The translations under genes and the position numbers were made by a program. The notes beneath the pieces were generated by a model, which searched no databases, had not been told where the DNA came from, and was given only the letters and a program-made list of their open reading frames with translations. A DNA stretch of 64,000 nucleotides from Zygaena filipendulae (Eukaryota > Arthropoda > Insecta > Lepidoptera > Zygaenidae): positions 4,533,501 through 4,597,500 of the forward strand of contig OU015662.1 of assembly GCA_907165275.2 (NCBI GenBank). The letters are read 5' to 3'. Of this stretch, positions 11,750 to 25,139 are shown piece after piece (position 1 is the stretch's first letter; each line of letters begins with the position of its first letter).

Positions 11750-12448
11750 TTTATATTTTTTTCTGGGAAGAAAACTATAAAGTTATTGTCTAACTGGAGT
11801 ACACGTAAAGTTCAAGTCAAACAGTCATGGTTGACAGGTTTTTAAAGTCACAAAGCCACTGTTCACATTTCAAAGGCTCCAGCTTAGTTTCATCCTGATA
11901 ATTTCTCCGGCGGAAATTAAACGTTGTGGACGTCGTGTCGGGAAAGTTTAAATGAAAAGTGTCAACTTTTTACTCTCTTGTATATTGCTTGATGAATTTC
12001 TTTATGGTCACGATTATCTTGCGCCGGTTTCGTCACTGTTTTACGAGTTCCCTAAAGGTCGTTCGCAATTTGTTCCACGGTCGGAAGAATTCGATATAAT
12101 GAATGAATGGACGAAATTGCCTTACTGGCAAGTTGTTCGATGCGCAAAAAATATTATTTGATTGGTCCCAGGAACATTTCATTTTTTATTAACTGATGGT
12201 TTTTCGTTTGTTTTTTTTAATAAGAACGTCACTGGTTATGATATCATATTTTAGAACAATGCCAAACGACTCTTATAAAAAAATATGCTTAGGAACATTA
12301 GATCTAGTTTCTATCTACAGCCCTCTATCACCTTAAGGTTGCCTTGAAAAGATTGCCGCCTTTTGCTCTGTCTGTTATTTTTAGTTGCCTTAGTTTTACT
12401 GTTTCTTTTGGGGCAATAACCCTAATAAAGTACCTACATATTATATTT

Positions 12449-12685
12449 GACGACCCGATTGGCGCAGTGCCTCCCCGTTGATCAAGAGGTTCCGGGTTCG
12501 ATTCCCGGTGAGGGTGGACTTTGTGTGATGAACACAGAGTTCCACTTTTCAGTCTGGGCGTTTTTGTATATCTATTGTATAAAATATATGTAGTATATAG
12601 CAAGTTTGCTTGGTTTCCACGACACAAGCTTAATAGCTTACTGTGGAATCAAGTGGATCTGGGTGTTTTGATGTGGATTATTATA
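12449..12685 (+). mobile_element. tRNA-derived SINE, family 1 (copy A)
   Basis: The head GACCCGATTGGCGCAGTG resembles an A box. GGTTCGATTCC is a perfect B box (RGTTCRANTCC), which would drive RNA polymerase III. The body contains TTTGTGTGATGAACACAG and TTGGTTTCCACGACACAAGC. The tail is GATTATTAT. Copies B, C and D share these words. Confidence 0.85.
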
Positions 12686-12689
12686 AAAA

Positions 12690-15600
12690 AATGTATTTGG
12701 ATCTTTTTTTTTGTCTCTATAAGTACAAACGTCTCTCACAAAAGTACCTATCAGAAATATTAACTAAGTTTAGTTAACTAAAATAAAGGCATTAAATATT
12801 TCACCTTGTGTACCAGGATATCATGTCATTTGTGTACGTACAATACAGTACAAATACAATATGCTTTATTGCACCAAAGATTTTTACAATATTAAGTAGT
12901 GTGTATAACCAATCTTTCTCTGTTGGTACAATGTAGTAAATACGACAAATCTTTGCTAGTATACACAGCACTGGTGCGAGTAACAAGCACTGAGTTACTG
13001 AGTTTATACTCGAGTTGAGTAATTGCTACCGTCATAGTATACAATAAACCTACACACTGGGTGCAGTGCACACAATAAATTCCTGTTTTATGTGTTTGAT
13101 TAGCCGGAGCTCAGGTTACTTCATGACCTCATGTACGTTATGCCTTTTAGGTGCATTTTCCATTTCTTGCAAGGACCACCCCTTAACTCTCTGGTTATAA
13201 TTGCTTTCAGTCGTTGGTTTATTTGTTGCGTTAAAGTATGCTTCATACAGCAAAGTGGTCGAGCTATGCAGATATTTTTACTACGTCTTACTTACTCGAA
13301 GTTTTTTTGACATATTTTTTGGCACAAAAGATGGTTGTTTTTTCTGAACACACTGTACTTTCAGGTTTATTTATAATGATTATTCTAATAAAATAGTTGG
13401 GGTATATCGGCATGTTTTGTGTTAACGAATACCTACAAAGTAGCCTAGTACCTTTGTAGGTGCCTATATAAGTATTTATACTATTTTGCTAATTTTGTCA
13501 GTTGTAATAAAATTAAAGAGCAAAAACCGTTTCAATCTTAGTCTAAGTTATTAAATTGATTTCATTGTATTGATGGTGTAGGTACAAGTTGAAATTCAAC
13601 AACAAATAATTCAGATTCAACGCCAACAATAATTTCATGTCAGTCTTTATTATAAAAGCATAGACAACCAAATATAATGAAGTTTCTGATAAATTCAAGC
13701 GGATTCGTTTCACTGTGAGCGGGCTTCGGGTGGAAAATAAATGATCTCGAAATATTTTGGAGCCATCCAACGCGGCTTCTCATAATAATAACTATTATTA
13801 ACAATCGGGCAAGCCTTATTAATGTCATCATGCTACCTAATATAACTTATTAATAATGGAGAAATATAAACATCGCTTTATATTTTACTTCTTGTGTCTA
13901 TTACAGACAATATTACAACTGTACAAAGACTATATATCTACCGCGTGTTTTTTTATTATCCGTTACACTATCGAGACTATTAAGATTGCTCTAATAAATT
14001 GATCACCATATTATTAACATCCAACTTTAAGTTACCTTTAGTTTAAGATAACTCAGATGCACAAAATGTTGAAACTACGTAGTTCCAATGAAACCACTAG
14101 ATACGCAAATAGTAAATAGCAAATATATATGCGAATAAAATAAAAAAATGGTGAGAAAACAAAAAAAGCGAGTGAAATAAAATAAATTAAAAAAGAGGCG
14201 ATCGTACAATAAATTCGTCGGGCATGTTTTCAAGCGGTCCGTTGCCGGATGACATTGCTTCTCTGTGATTAATTGTCGCAACGATTGAACCGACCGAGCC
14301 CCCCACTGGCAAACGGAATGGAATATTGTGCACCGCCAAATAGGACCTTTTAATAGCGGGCGCCAACGTTACGGCTCTAATAACCAAATTGTATAACCAC
14401 ATGTACCGCGCCTTGTAAACGATTTCAAAATAAGAAGCCATAAAACTAACACTGGCCAGCAAATATTCTAGATAACTGACAACGGTATAATTGAATAGGT
14501 ACCTAACTACCAAATCATTGATGGAAAACTCAATAATATAATCAGTGTCAGATTAATGTAGATTTTCTACATAATAAGATAAGATTTACTATTTTATTTT
14601 CACCAATTTATATAAATAGCTTATAAATTTCTAATGTAATAGACATTTTTATAGAAACAAAAAAAAAATATTATAGATTATCAGTGTTTATGGGCGATAA
14701 AAAATTTTTTGTGAGACTAAAATTTAATTATTAACGGCACCTTAATACGTCTTGTTTGCATACTAATTTGGCAATGTTTTTAAACGTACCTCTTTAAAGT
14801 TGACAAAATGTCAATAGCGGATTATTTAAGTAAAAAATATTACCATTTAAATGATTAAATCTCACATTAGGCACAGCTTGCATTCCCGAAGTGTTAATAA
14901 GCTTGCCATACGCATAAAATTCACACTGCTGAATAACTCTAAAACACGTTTTGTATTATAAATACACAATTATCAAATAAAAATACTCTATACAAAATTA
15001 TAAACATCCCGTATCTCTCTCTTTATATTGTTTATGGTAGAGGTGAGTATAAATTAGTTCACTTCGCTTTTTACTTGAGCGCACTCCTTAGGGGTCTTCC
15101 CAACTGCGTCCAAACAGGTTCATTTGGTTATTTTTATTTTTTTCATGTTATGGGGTTCCTTACTGTTAGTGTAAAATGAAAAACTGCTTAGGTGCCTACG
15201 TAAATATTTTTGAAGCAACTCATAGTCCTAGAGCTACTAGAGCATACGCAATTAAGAACCTATGCTTTGGGTGGAAAGGGTGACGTAAACGTAACAATTA
15301 ATTATCTTTTTCCGCTCAATGAAGAAGCGGTTATTTTAAAAATATCACTCACAACTTTAACCACGTGTATAGAGAAGATATGCATACGTACAAAGAGTAA
15401 AAAAAATTAGAAAGATTTAATTTTTTTTTATCTTACTTCCAAATGATATGTTTATTTTCAGGTTGAAAATGCAAACGGAATTACAATTTAAATAAATAAT
15501 TTGTATAATCTCTTACGGAACCCTTTTGCTTTTACATTGCTCGTGTTTTAGTGTTTTTTTAATGTCTTCACTCTTCACGAAATGAGTTGAAGAGTCCTTG

Positions 15601-16540
15601 ACTCAACGAGGTGTAACTAAATGGTCGAATTTGTAACGAATCGATGTCCGGTTGATCGTGATCTTTGATGCTTCACCTGCTATACTAATCGACTAAATTT
15701 TATGTAATTAGACAACTGTTTTGATATAACATAGTTCTTTTTTCGTGCTAAATCTCTTATGTAAAGTCTAACTATGTACGACGTACGAACATATTATAGT
15801 AAAGCAACAAAAACACAGTTTTGTTAGAATTTTATCGATCAAAATAGAATATTTTCAATAGGTGTTCTGGTAATTCTCTCTTAAATTTTCATCTGAATGA
15901 ACTTTTGTAATTAGTAGAACTTCAAAAACCGTGATTCGTTAAAGGTACCCATTCCGTTTTATAGTTCTCGGCGGACTAATCAAAATACCTTTTTGACTTT
16001 CGTTTCCCATCAAAACTATATTTTGATGAAAATGTTGTAATATAGAGATTTAATTTATTTTTTTTAATTACTCATACTATCTCGAATAGTTCCGCTTGTA
16101 TGAATGCTAGTGCCCGTATTTTGTTTTTATTTTATCAAATAATCGACCTCATTGATGTATGGGCTTCTGTCTTTGGATGATTTATAATGGCTACCGCTAG
16201 GACACCATTCCTCAGTGATGATTTTCAATCAAATCCGACGCTTCGTTAGCGCGTATCTTTGATCCGATCGTCGAGCTAGCAAAACATGGATAGGAAGATG
16301 TTCCTTCATTAAAACATCGATGATTTTTAACTTTATTAAGTTTTTGGGTATTCTGCGGATGTAGTTTTAGAAATATAACCCCTTGCTTGCTTTCGAGTAA
16401 ACTGGAAATTTTGTAATATACATAATAAATATTCGACAGAAGTTTCTAACGCTCTGTTTTAAAAGAAATAATATTAAAAGCTATATGGTAGTACATAGTT
16501 TTCGCATATATGTAGGTATATATTTTAAAAATGTAATATT
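12690..16540. other. No gene seen; GC-richer block at 14187-14420
   Basis: The minus strand of 14187-14513 is open for 108 codons, the best anonymous frame in the left half. It lacks any motif I recognise, and codon use is not convincing. The rest is AT-rich sequence without identifiable repeats. Confidence 0.4.
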
Positions 16541-16757
16541 CCATAGTATTATAAATGAAAATGCGAATTTCTTCGTTCGTTTGTTTGTTACACTTTTAAG
16601 CTTAAACTACTCAACCGGTCATCACAAAACGTTGCACACACGTTGTCAGGGGTTCAGAAAAGGATATTAACTACTTATATTAAAGGGTACTTTTTATCTC
16701 GAAACTCACGTGAGAAATCTGAAAAGAACGCAGGTGATTTCGCGAGGAACAACTATT
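16541..16757 (+). mobile_element. Helitron-like repeat, old copy
   Basis: ATTATAAATGAAAATGCGAA, TTCGTTTGTTTGTTACACTT and GGGTACTTTTTATCTCGAAA are the standard internal words. The 3' end is degraded (CAGGTGATTTCGCGAGGAAC). Confidence 0.5.
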
Positions 16758-18591
16758 TACATACGTTGTATATCAAATACCACCAAATCACTTTATTGTA
16801 TTTAATTTGTCTCGTTTCACAGACAAAGGCGGTAACAATAAGCGTAGGTACCTATATACTTATAAGTCAGCCAATCAGGAGCGTTGCAGCTTCCGTTTGT
16901 GACGTGACGTGAGATACGAAGCTTCACTTCAATACAAACCATTTTTTAAACACAAATGATAGTTACAAGTGTGAAAGTAAATTAGTAGGTAGCGTAGGTG
17001 TATAAATGGGTTCAAATTATTCAATTTGGACATGTCGAGACAACATATCACCATTTTCAGTTGAACTTAAGATTCTTTCTTACCAATTAATATGAATATT
17101 TTAACAGTTAAGTAGGTGTAGATACATTAGCGCATAACACTATCAAATTAGTACACGTCGTTATGTTTGATTGTAAACGCTCGACTTTTTAAATATAGTG
17201 TATTTTTAGTGTATCTTTCCTTATTTTTCAAACGTCTACATAACTACGCGCCCACTTTTTCACCGTTATAATTATTTATCAACATACAGTACAAACAAAT
17301 GTAAATTTTATTTCACCGTGGATATATTCCTCTAGCGTCCGATCCGATCTATCAGTAATTCACGATAAGTTATTAATCAAATGTCATATGATTGATGAAA
17401 CATTTCGTCGGTAGCCAGATAGGTTGTCTGTTTTTTTGTTAATTAAGATTTGGATACGGTGTAACTTTCTCTATCTAACCATAAGTAGTAGTCTTGTCTA
17501 TCTAGTAAGCTAACCGAATCGTAAATTGCAGGAATTGATTATTATCGGTTGGTAAGATTGCCTATTTTTTGTAAACTACTTTATTACATATATTTATGAT
17601 GGTATAGTTATAAAACTCTAATTCAAAACTTAATTCAATATAAATATAAATTGAGACCCTAATGCTTATTTAAAAATATTTTTCATTACTCATACTCGGA
17701 AAGTAGATCTGAAGTTGCCTGAGAAGCGCGTTGAAAGTAACACTTTTCAGCCCTAGGGAGAATCGCTTTCAACTGACAGCTGGATACTGCAGACACTCAA
17801 GTGTTTTTTTTTATATCATAGGGGGCATACTTACTGGCCAGTAGCACACCTAATGATTGATTTATGTAAAATAAAATTCACTCATTTTTTTCTTTAGCAA
17901 ATTCCTATTTTTATTTTGACTTTCCTTGCATTCGTATAATGAAAAGCACAGTGTTATCCTCGGGAGAAAGACTTATTTCACCCCTAGGATAACAATGTAC
18001 TATTTTTTTAATATTTTACTTTCTTTTCACCACGATTATTCTTACAGATGTTGATACATTATAAAACAGAATAGGTAGATATGTAATAATTGACGTAAAG
18101 TGCCAGAAATGTATAAACAGCCATTTCTTCAACAAAAGTTTATTACCCTCGAATATCACTTGACGTTTTCACTGTCATTTCACTCATGGTCGTACGCTCT
18201 CGTGATATCAATCGGTTTTATCTAAACCGCCTGGTTTTTGATCATGCTTCGGAACTGTCGACCGATTCGATCAACATTATCAAGTAGGTACTTTGTTTGT
18301 AAAACTTTATATGGGTCCTGTGCCTGAATTAAACGATTTTATTATTATTATTATTTGACACGATATAAAGATAATGATAAAAAGTGTCATCTTTAAGATA
18401 GAGAATCAAATTATTTGTTTCTGGGACACAATAAGTTAGATGAAGGAATCGATAACTTGTGTAAAACACGCAAATCTCTACACAGCCAACTCTATCTTGG
18501 AAATATTAAGTTTTATCTATCTAACGAGTATTTGAAATCAATTGATATTTTCATTAGTGATGATCTGAACATTTTCGTTTCTATATTCTAA

Positions 18592-18826
18592 CTAGCTGTC
18601 CCCCGCGATTTCATCCGCGGTAATTTCGGAGTTCCCGCGGAGGTTGCGTGAAAAAAGTACTCTATTTCCTTCAGTTCTCGAGGGAATTCCAGGATAAAAA
18701 CTATCCTATCTTTTAAGTTGGACCATATTATAAATGGTTGCAAAATTTTATCAAAATCCGTTCAGTAGTTTCGGAGTCCTTCGCGGACAAACAACGTGAC
18801 ACGTGATTTATATATATTAGATAGAT
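18592..18826 (-). mobile_element. Helitron-like repeat
   Basis: CTAGCTGTCCCCCGCGATTT at the left, with ATCCGTTCAGTAGTTTCGGA inside and TTATATATATTAGA at the right. Confidence 0.6.
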
Positions 18827-19351
18827 AAACCAAAATCGACTGAGAATTTAAAATTGGTTCTATTTCCAAAAAGCTGTGTCAAATTGATACATGAACGGTC
18901 ATCGCTATCAACAAAGTATTTAATTGTCTTCAAAGGAGAAACATTCGAAATTAGAACCAGTTTCTAGGTACATAATATCCACCGTGCCTTGATAAATACT
19001 CTTCACGGTTCATCTGCATCGACGGACAAAAGGGTCGAATCGAACTGTCAGCTATTGTATCGATGTTTCGAGTACTCGCTATTTGTATTCGAATTCTTTC
19101 GTAACATTCCATTAGATGTGTCTCTGTTGGCCATCGCATATTGTCTACGTATTACCGTTACTTTAAATGAACATTAAAATAGTGTAGAAAAAAAAATTGA
19201 TTTTCGAATTTTGTTACTTGTACTAGTTGTTCTGTTGTTTATAAGAACATATAAATAGTAAGAAGAACAGTGAAATATTTTAAAATTAATTTTCGAGTCA
19301 ATCTTTCTTTGTAATATAAAACAAAAAGTAATATAGGTAAGTACCTATCTA

Positions 19352-19475
19352 CTAGCTGCTTTCCCGCGATTTCAGGTTTTAATTTCAGGATTCCCTCGAG
19401 AACTCTTTGTTTTGGTATAAAAAGTACCCTACGTATAAATCTGAAGACTAATTTAATAGTTACGAGCTAACAAAA
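19352..19475 (-). mobile_element. Partial Helitron-like repeat
   Basis: CTAGCTGCTTTCCCGCGATT, then CCCTCGAGAACTC and GGTATAAAAAGTACCCTACG. The 5' half is missing. Confidence 0.45.
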
Positions 19476-19657
19476 CTCAAATCGGAGAAAATTACAATAA
19501 TTAATGAATTGAGAACTTGACACTTGCAACTGCACTTACAACTACATATATTATTCTGCCACGCTATAGCATCGCGTCTTATTTATTCGAGCACTCAGGT
19601 TCGCAGACACTGAATCCAAACATATTTCGTTTTCTAGAATTACCTACAACGCTTAGA

Positions 19658-19926
19658 AATAATAATAATAATAATAATCCACATCACAACACACAGATCT
19701 ACTTGATCCCACACTAAGCTATTATTAGCTTGTGTCGTGGAAACCAAGCAAACGTGGTATATACTACATAGAATTACTTATATATTATACTATAGATATA
19801 TAAATACACCCAGACTGGAAAATGGAACCCTGTGTTCATCACACAAAGTCCACCCCCACCGGGAATCGAACCCGGAACCCCTTGATTAGCGGGCAGGCAT
19901 GGTGACCATTGCGCCAATCGGGTCGT
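19658..19926 (-). mobile_element. tRNA-derived SINE, family 1 (copy B, full length)
   Basis: Reverse orientation: a six- to seven-fold AAT tail at 19658, then the body words of copy A. GGGAATCGAACCCGGAACC at 19861 is the reversed B box, and the head is at 19926. The A-box region has about 12 bp more than copy A (GGTGACCATTGCGCCAATCG reversed). It is flanked by a 10-bp inverted, not direct, repeat. Confidence 0.87.
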
Positions 19927-20168
19927 TCTAAGCGTATTTAAAATTGCAAAAAAATTTAACCGACTTTCTTATATTTTATATAGGTACTATAGAACAAGTT
20001 TCCTTTCGTCTTGCTACTTACGATTAGATCGCTGATATTTTCAATGAACCAAATCCATACCAAAAAGGTATTTTCCATACTCCTACTAAAACCTTTCATT
20101 ATGTAGCATCAGTATCATAAATATAATTATGGTAAATCACTTCTAACAGGCGTCGAATCTTATTGCAA

Positions 20169-20397
20169 TCTATACATATAAAATGATTTGTCCTGAAAGA
20201 CTGATGGATCAACGAACAGCCTAAACCGCTGATCGTAGAGACCTGAAACTTTGAGGGTGTGTTCTTTGTACGACGTAGGCATCCGATAAGAAAGGATTTT
20301 AGAAATTTCAAGGACGAAAAGGGGTTGCAAAGTTTGTATGGAATAATTCCGTGGGAACTTCGAAATTATCGCGGGTGAAACCGCGCGGGACAGCTAA
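20169..20397 (+). mobile_element. Helitron-like repeat, CGCGCGTGG subfamily
   Basis: Starts TCTATACATATAAAATGATT and ends GGTGAAACCGCGCGGGACAG followed by CTAA (20394-20397). 229 bp. Same subfamily as 4519-4761. Confidence 0.65.
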
Positions 20398-20780
20398 GAA
20401 AAAGAAATAATCATAAACATCGGTTGTGTATAGTAATTAATTTCTGAAAAGATTCTCAACATAATATATTATGATACTAGGGAAACACTAACCCAGCTTT
20501 TATTTTTATGTGGAAACCGTATCAAAATTGAGGGAGAAGAATCAAATAATCTCCACAACTTCTACAACAAAAGATGGTGTTTAATAAAGCAATTTATAGC
20601 GTCGAACCGCCTAAGGGCAAACAAGGGAGTTCTCTAATTAAGAACTAGTTGAAAGCTCGGCAAACCTATCTAGTACGATGTGTGTATGCGGTCGCAAGTT
20701 ACTCAAACTCACACAGGTACAGTCAGAGGTAGATAAACCTTGCACATTATGATTTTCATTATTACTACGACAATGTGATT

Positions 20781-21127
20781 GTCAGCACCGTTGGTCCAGT
20801 GGTTAGCGGATCTGATTGCTACGCCAGGTGTCGTGGGTTCGATCCACGCGTCATTGTTAACTGTGAATACACCATAGGCAGCCTTTAGGATCTCAGCTAA
20901 AGTGTTATGTGTGACTTTTTGGAAATGAATTGATTTTTGAGTATGTCATTGGCCAAACTAAAGGTTCTTGTGGCCTGATTATTTTTTATCTGCTAACCAC
21001 TGATACCTACCTACTTAACCTAAGCTTGGGTACTTGGTATGTATCATAAGTATTTCTAACAAAAAAGGATATGTCGGCCCACGACGCTGTGTGCTGTTAG
21101 CCCATTTGCACTATTATTATTATTATT
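20781..21127 (+). mobile_element. tRNA-derived SINE, family 2
   Basis: GTTGGTCCAGTGGTTAGCGG fits a tRNA A-box/D-loop. CGTGGGTTCGATCCACG gives a T-loop with a perfect B box and stem. The acceptor ends do not pair, so it is not a functional tRNA gene. The unrelated body of about 250 bp ends TTGCACTATTATTATTATTA. Distinct from family 1. Confidence 0.75.
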
Positions 21128-21615
21128 TTCTGTTAAACGATGACTACAATAAAAAAATAAACACACAGATATACGAGACGTAACTCACAAAATGCCTCAT
21201 AATAATATGATCATCGGTGAATTTAAAGTCGAACCAGAAATTGCGAAGATGTCTACAAAACAAAATGGAACTTTTTTTTTATTGACTTAAGTTTTATTTG
21301 AATTTTTCAAATTGGAACTTATCGCGTGCACTTATAACCAATATATTGCTTGTTTAATAATGGGAGCGTACATATTTTTTCGCATACTATATCCATTATT
21401 ACTTCTTTATTTATGCATATGAATCATTAAGTCCGTAGCTAACTGTACACTCTCTATGTCTCGGAAAATCTGACCGCAACAAGTTCACAGAAGTGATCCT
21501 TGCCGGAAGTTTTATCCGTTGTCAGACCAACTACCTACCTACTGGGTTGTGTAACGTATGTAAAATCAGACAGACGCCATTTTGACTTCATAACACCATA
21601 GTCAACTGACGATAA

Positions 21616-21710
21616 GTAATGCTTTATCCACCGGAGATCGTGGGTTCGATGCCAACTTGGTCCAGCGAAGTTTGTATCAATAATTGTACAAGTCAGTCCA
21701 GATCACCCAG
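21616..21710 (+). repeat. Possible SINE head fragment
   Basis: CCGGAGATCGTGGGTTCGAT resembles a T-arm with a B box. The A box is unclear and no tail was recognised. Confidence 0.3.
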
Positions 21711-21782
21711 GTGTCCTTCTTTACAAGCGGAATTTGTGTTTGTAACATATAGGTAACATTTAGTGTGATTTAAAATGAAACA

Positions 21783-21817
21783 GAACCTCCTCCTTTTTGG
21801 AAGTCGGTTGAAAAGTA
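21783..21817 (-). repeat. Terminal fragment of the GGAGGAGGTTC repeat family
   Basis: CCTCCTCCTTTTTGGAAGTC is the reverse of the left end of the element at 47433. Only the end is left. Confidence 0.6.
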
Positions 21818-23074
21818 TTGTCTATCTCTATTTCATTGTTCGGTTTTGGTTAAGGCTATTAAACGAATTTGTAATTTTGGATTCATGTTTTGTCATCCAA
21901 TTATACTATTTAAATAACAATCGGTTACTCGGCGGCTTTATCTAAATATATCTTCAAACTTTTCGCTGCAAAAGTTGGTTTTAACGATAATCCACTTTTG
22001 TTCGAATAAAATAACTGTTCAATTTACAAAACTTTTGCAGGTAAAATTAACAGAACCAATCTATCGTATAAACTGAGCTCATCCCGGTCAAGTTAGAGGA
22101 GACAATGGTTGAAAAGGGCCGACAAAGATTGAATTAGCATTAAGAATGAGACAAAGGATTTGGGCGGTGTGTCAATAAAGTCAGATAATGTTACCTATAT
22201 ACCGCAGTGAGATGGCGAAGTGTTTGAGCGAGTGCATAGTTAAAACGTTTGGACTTTTCCAAAGTAAAACCGTAAAACAATCATATTTAATTATGGTGTC
22301 TATTGATTCTGAAGCACATTCAAGTTCAGTCAAACGTTACTTTAATAAACAGTTTTTTCCTTATTAAAAGTTAAATCTTTATAATTATAGACTTCTTTCC
22401 GGCTTCACCACCAATTTGAATAAAATATGAAATCTATAGATATATTATATTATACTTATACCCTATATGTTAACACGTAAAAAAGAATTTTGTACTAAAA
22501 TCAACGACGGAATCTTCAAACTCACGCGAGCAAAGCCACAAAAAGTACCTAATAACTGTGAGTACAGCATATATCACGTACCTATTGCATTAATCGCAAG
22601 CAAACTTTTAATTAAAAGCTTTAATTATGGAAAAAAACAAATACCTACCTACTTTCATTAATTGGTAGTGAATAGACTCAAAATACAAGTTTCCTATAGG
22701 TCTACCGCACTTAGGGTGGTAGCAAAAGCATGATGGTAGCTTTTTTGGTTGAATATGGCTCCTAAGTAGGTATAATTTGCAGTAGAAGTCAACCAGACCA
22801 AAGGCCGTCGCTTTCTTAATGAAATTCCGTAGTAGCAACTGCCCGACATCGGCAGTTAGGTGTTCAGTTAAAAAAAAAAATTTGATATCCGCCAGTGTGT
22901 TACATATTACGTTTAGTAAAGAGGTATAATATGGTTTCTTGTAATTTAAAGTTTTGGTCGACCTAATCTATAATAATCTATAAATATAAATAAAATTGAA
23001 GTATCTGTTTGTAATTCCAAATTAACAGCCTTCCACTAAATGCATAATATGAAAGTATACGGTACTTACATTAA

Positions 23075-23256
23075 AAAAAAAATCTCTGTCCGTTTGTTCC
23101 GGCTAATCTCTAAAACGGCTGGACTGATTTTAACAGGACTTTCACTGGCAGATGGCTGGTGTTATAAGGAGTAACTTAGGCTATTTTTATTTTAGAAAAA
23201 AAATGTTTTTTGGAATTCCGAAACTCACGCGGGTGAAACCGCGGGGCATAGCTATA
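23075..23256 (+). mobile_element. Helitron-like repeat
   Basis: GGCTGGACTGATTTTAACAG, TTATAAGGAGTAACTTAGGC, then CGCGGGTGAAACCGCGGGGC and ATAGCTATAG. It lies directly before another copy. Confidence 0.55.
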
Positions 23257-23259
23257 GTA

Positions 23260-23466
23260 TCTAATATAATAAAAATCTCCTGTCACAGTGTTTGTTATCG
23301 AACTCCTCCAAAACACTTTGAACAATTTCTATGAAATTTATTGTCTATATTTGGTGGGTCTGAGAAAATGTCGTGCTATTTTTTTATTTTTTTGAACAAA
23401 ATTTTATTTTGGAATTCCTGCGAGAATTATAAAACTCACGTAGATGAAACCGCGGGGCACAGCTAG
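23260..23466 (+). mobile_element. Helitron-like repeat, TCTAATATAATAAA subfamily
   Basis: Begins TCTAATATAATAAAAATCTC and ends GAAACCGCGGGGCACAGCTAG with CTAG at 23463-23466 and T after. 207 bp, three bases after the previous copy. Confidence 0.65.
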
Positions 23467-23863
23467 TATTATATAGAACAATATTAATAGTTGCATAATC
23501 CAATTGTGAATTTTTAAACGAAGTTGTTTTTTTTATGTCTTGTTGGAAGAGTAAATACTTTAGTAACTAGTGACTAGATGATGAATACATTAGTACATAC
23601 TATATATTTTCGATAGAACATTATTTCTTTCAATAAGTGAAAGAGTATATAAAATCAGTTAAGTAGTTTTTGAGTTTATCTAATACAAAGAAACAAACAA
23701 AAACGTACAAAACATCAAATCTTTTAATAATATTTGAATAGAAAATGATAATATTTTCTATACCTTAAAATCCGTTAAATACACAGCTGATTCGAGTTAT
23801 GGCTGCAAAAAGCAGTCTCTACAACTAAAAACATAAATATTATAGATACCTCTAACTATCAGA

Positions 23864-23958
23864 TAAATAATAATAATAATAATCCACATCACAACACACA
23901 GATCCACTTGATCCCACAGTAAGCTATTATTAGCTTGTGTCGTGGAAACCAAGCAAAC
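23864..23958 (-). mobile_element. tRNA-derived SINE, family 1 (copy C, 5'-truncated)
   Basis: (AAT)n tail followed by CCACATCACAACACACAGAT and GTGTCGTGGAAACCAAGCAA. The tRNA-like head is missing. Confidence 0.8.
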
Positions 23959-24925
23959 TAATAGCTAGGTACTTACTCTTTGCTCCATTTTTTTCCTATT
24001 GGTCCGATTTTGAAGATGTGAAATAAATACGACTACCTATTTCGTAACATGGAGAGAAATATTATTATTGTTTTAGATTCTGTCCAATTACAGAAGTTGT
24101 TCAACAAAAAGAACTGCAACCTATTTTTTTCTTATAAAAGTAGTGGTAGGTACACAACATTGTCTATTGGCGTCGTATGTAAAACCAACTTAAATCGACT
24201 ATTAATATACACGATCGTGTGTAAGTCATTATGTACAGCGAAGCCCCATCCTTATAGCTAATTGTATTCAAAAGGCGGTCCGACGCTAAAAAGACGCGCA
24301 CGCCTATTACTAAAGAATTAAAACGAAATCTAAATAATTGCCGCGCCAGAACCTCCAAGGCCTTATTTCTTTGAGTAATTTATTCACAAATTACTTTCTG
24401 TTCAACAAAGTCTTGTCTAATGTTGTTAATTAGCGTTACTTACGGCTTTGAAGAAATTAAAACGGCTTTTGTCTACCGGATTGAGGGCGATGTTTGCGAA
24501 TTCGTTACATGTTACATTAAAGTTTAAACATTTTAATTAGGTATGCAAAAAAGAAAGCAGTGTACAAATGAAAACGTTACTAAAATATTCTGTATTTATT
24601 TAGGTAGCACTTCAGTCAAGACATATTTGTAGTAAATTATTTAGTTAATTATAATGTGTACATTTCATTTTAAAACGCAGTTAATATTAAATTATTGCTT
24701 AATTATACGTATCATATAACCAATTTATAATCTTATAATTATAATAAATTATTATTGGTAAGTACCTACACATTTTATTCCTAAAAAACAAAACTATTTA
24801 TGGTGGTTATAAGTTATGGTTAATATAGTTTCTGTGAAAGGATATCACCAATAATTTACTTGGAATAAAATTTAGCATTAAAGTATGTTACTTATGTCCG
24901 GAATTCAGATTTAAAATATGTAGTA

Positions 24926-25139
24926 CTAGCTGTCTCCCGCGGTTTCACTCCCGTTGATTTCGGAGTTCCCATGGAAATTCTGGGATAAAAAGTAGCCTAA
25001 TGTCACTCAGGACTCTTGTAGCTTCGTATAAGTGAAAGAATTTTCAAAATCGGTTCAGTAGATCCAGAGATTACCCTCTACAACGTCACATACAATTCAC
25101 AAACTCACAAACTTTAGCTCTTTATAATATTAGTATAGA
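24926..25139 (-). mobile_element. Helitron-like repeat, complete, in an A/T target
   Basis: CTAGCTGTCTCCCGCGGTTT at left; TTTATAATATTAGTATAGA at right. TC and CTAG termini sit between A and T on the minus strand. Confidence 0.7.

Noticed and set aside
11952..12161. 69-codon frame with a hydrophobic N-terminus resembling a small secreted protein
   Set aside because: No cysteine pattern, cleavage site or family match that I can see; chance frame in AT-rich DNA.
16860..16915. Possible LTR promoter (CCAATCAGGAGCG and TGACGTGACGTGA)
   Set aside because: No matching second LTR, primer-binding site or gag/pol sequence nearby.
20781..20855. A functional tRNA gene
   Set aside because: A and B boxes and a T-arm are present, but the acceptor stem does not pair and a SINE body and (ATT)n tail follow.
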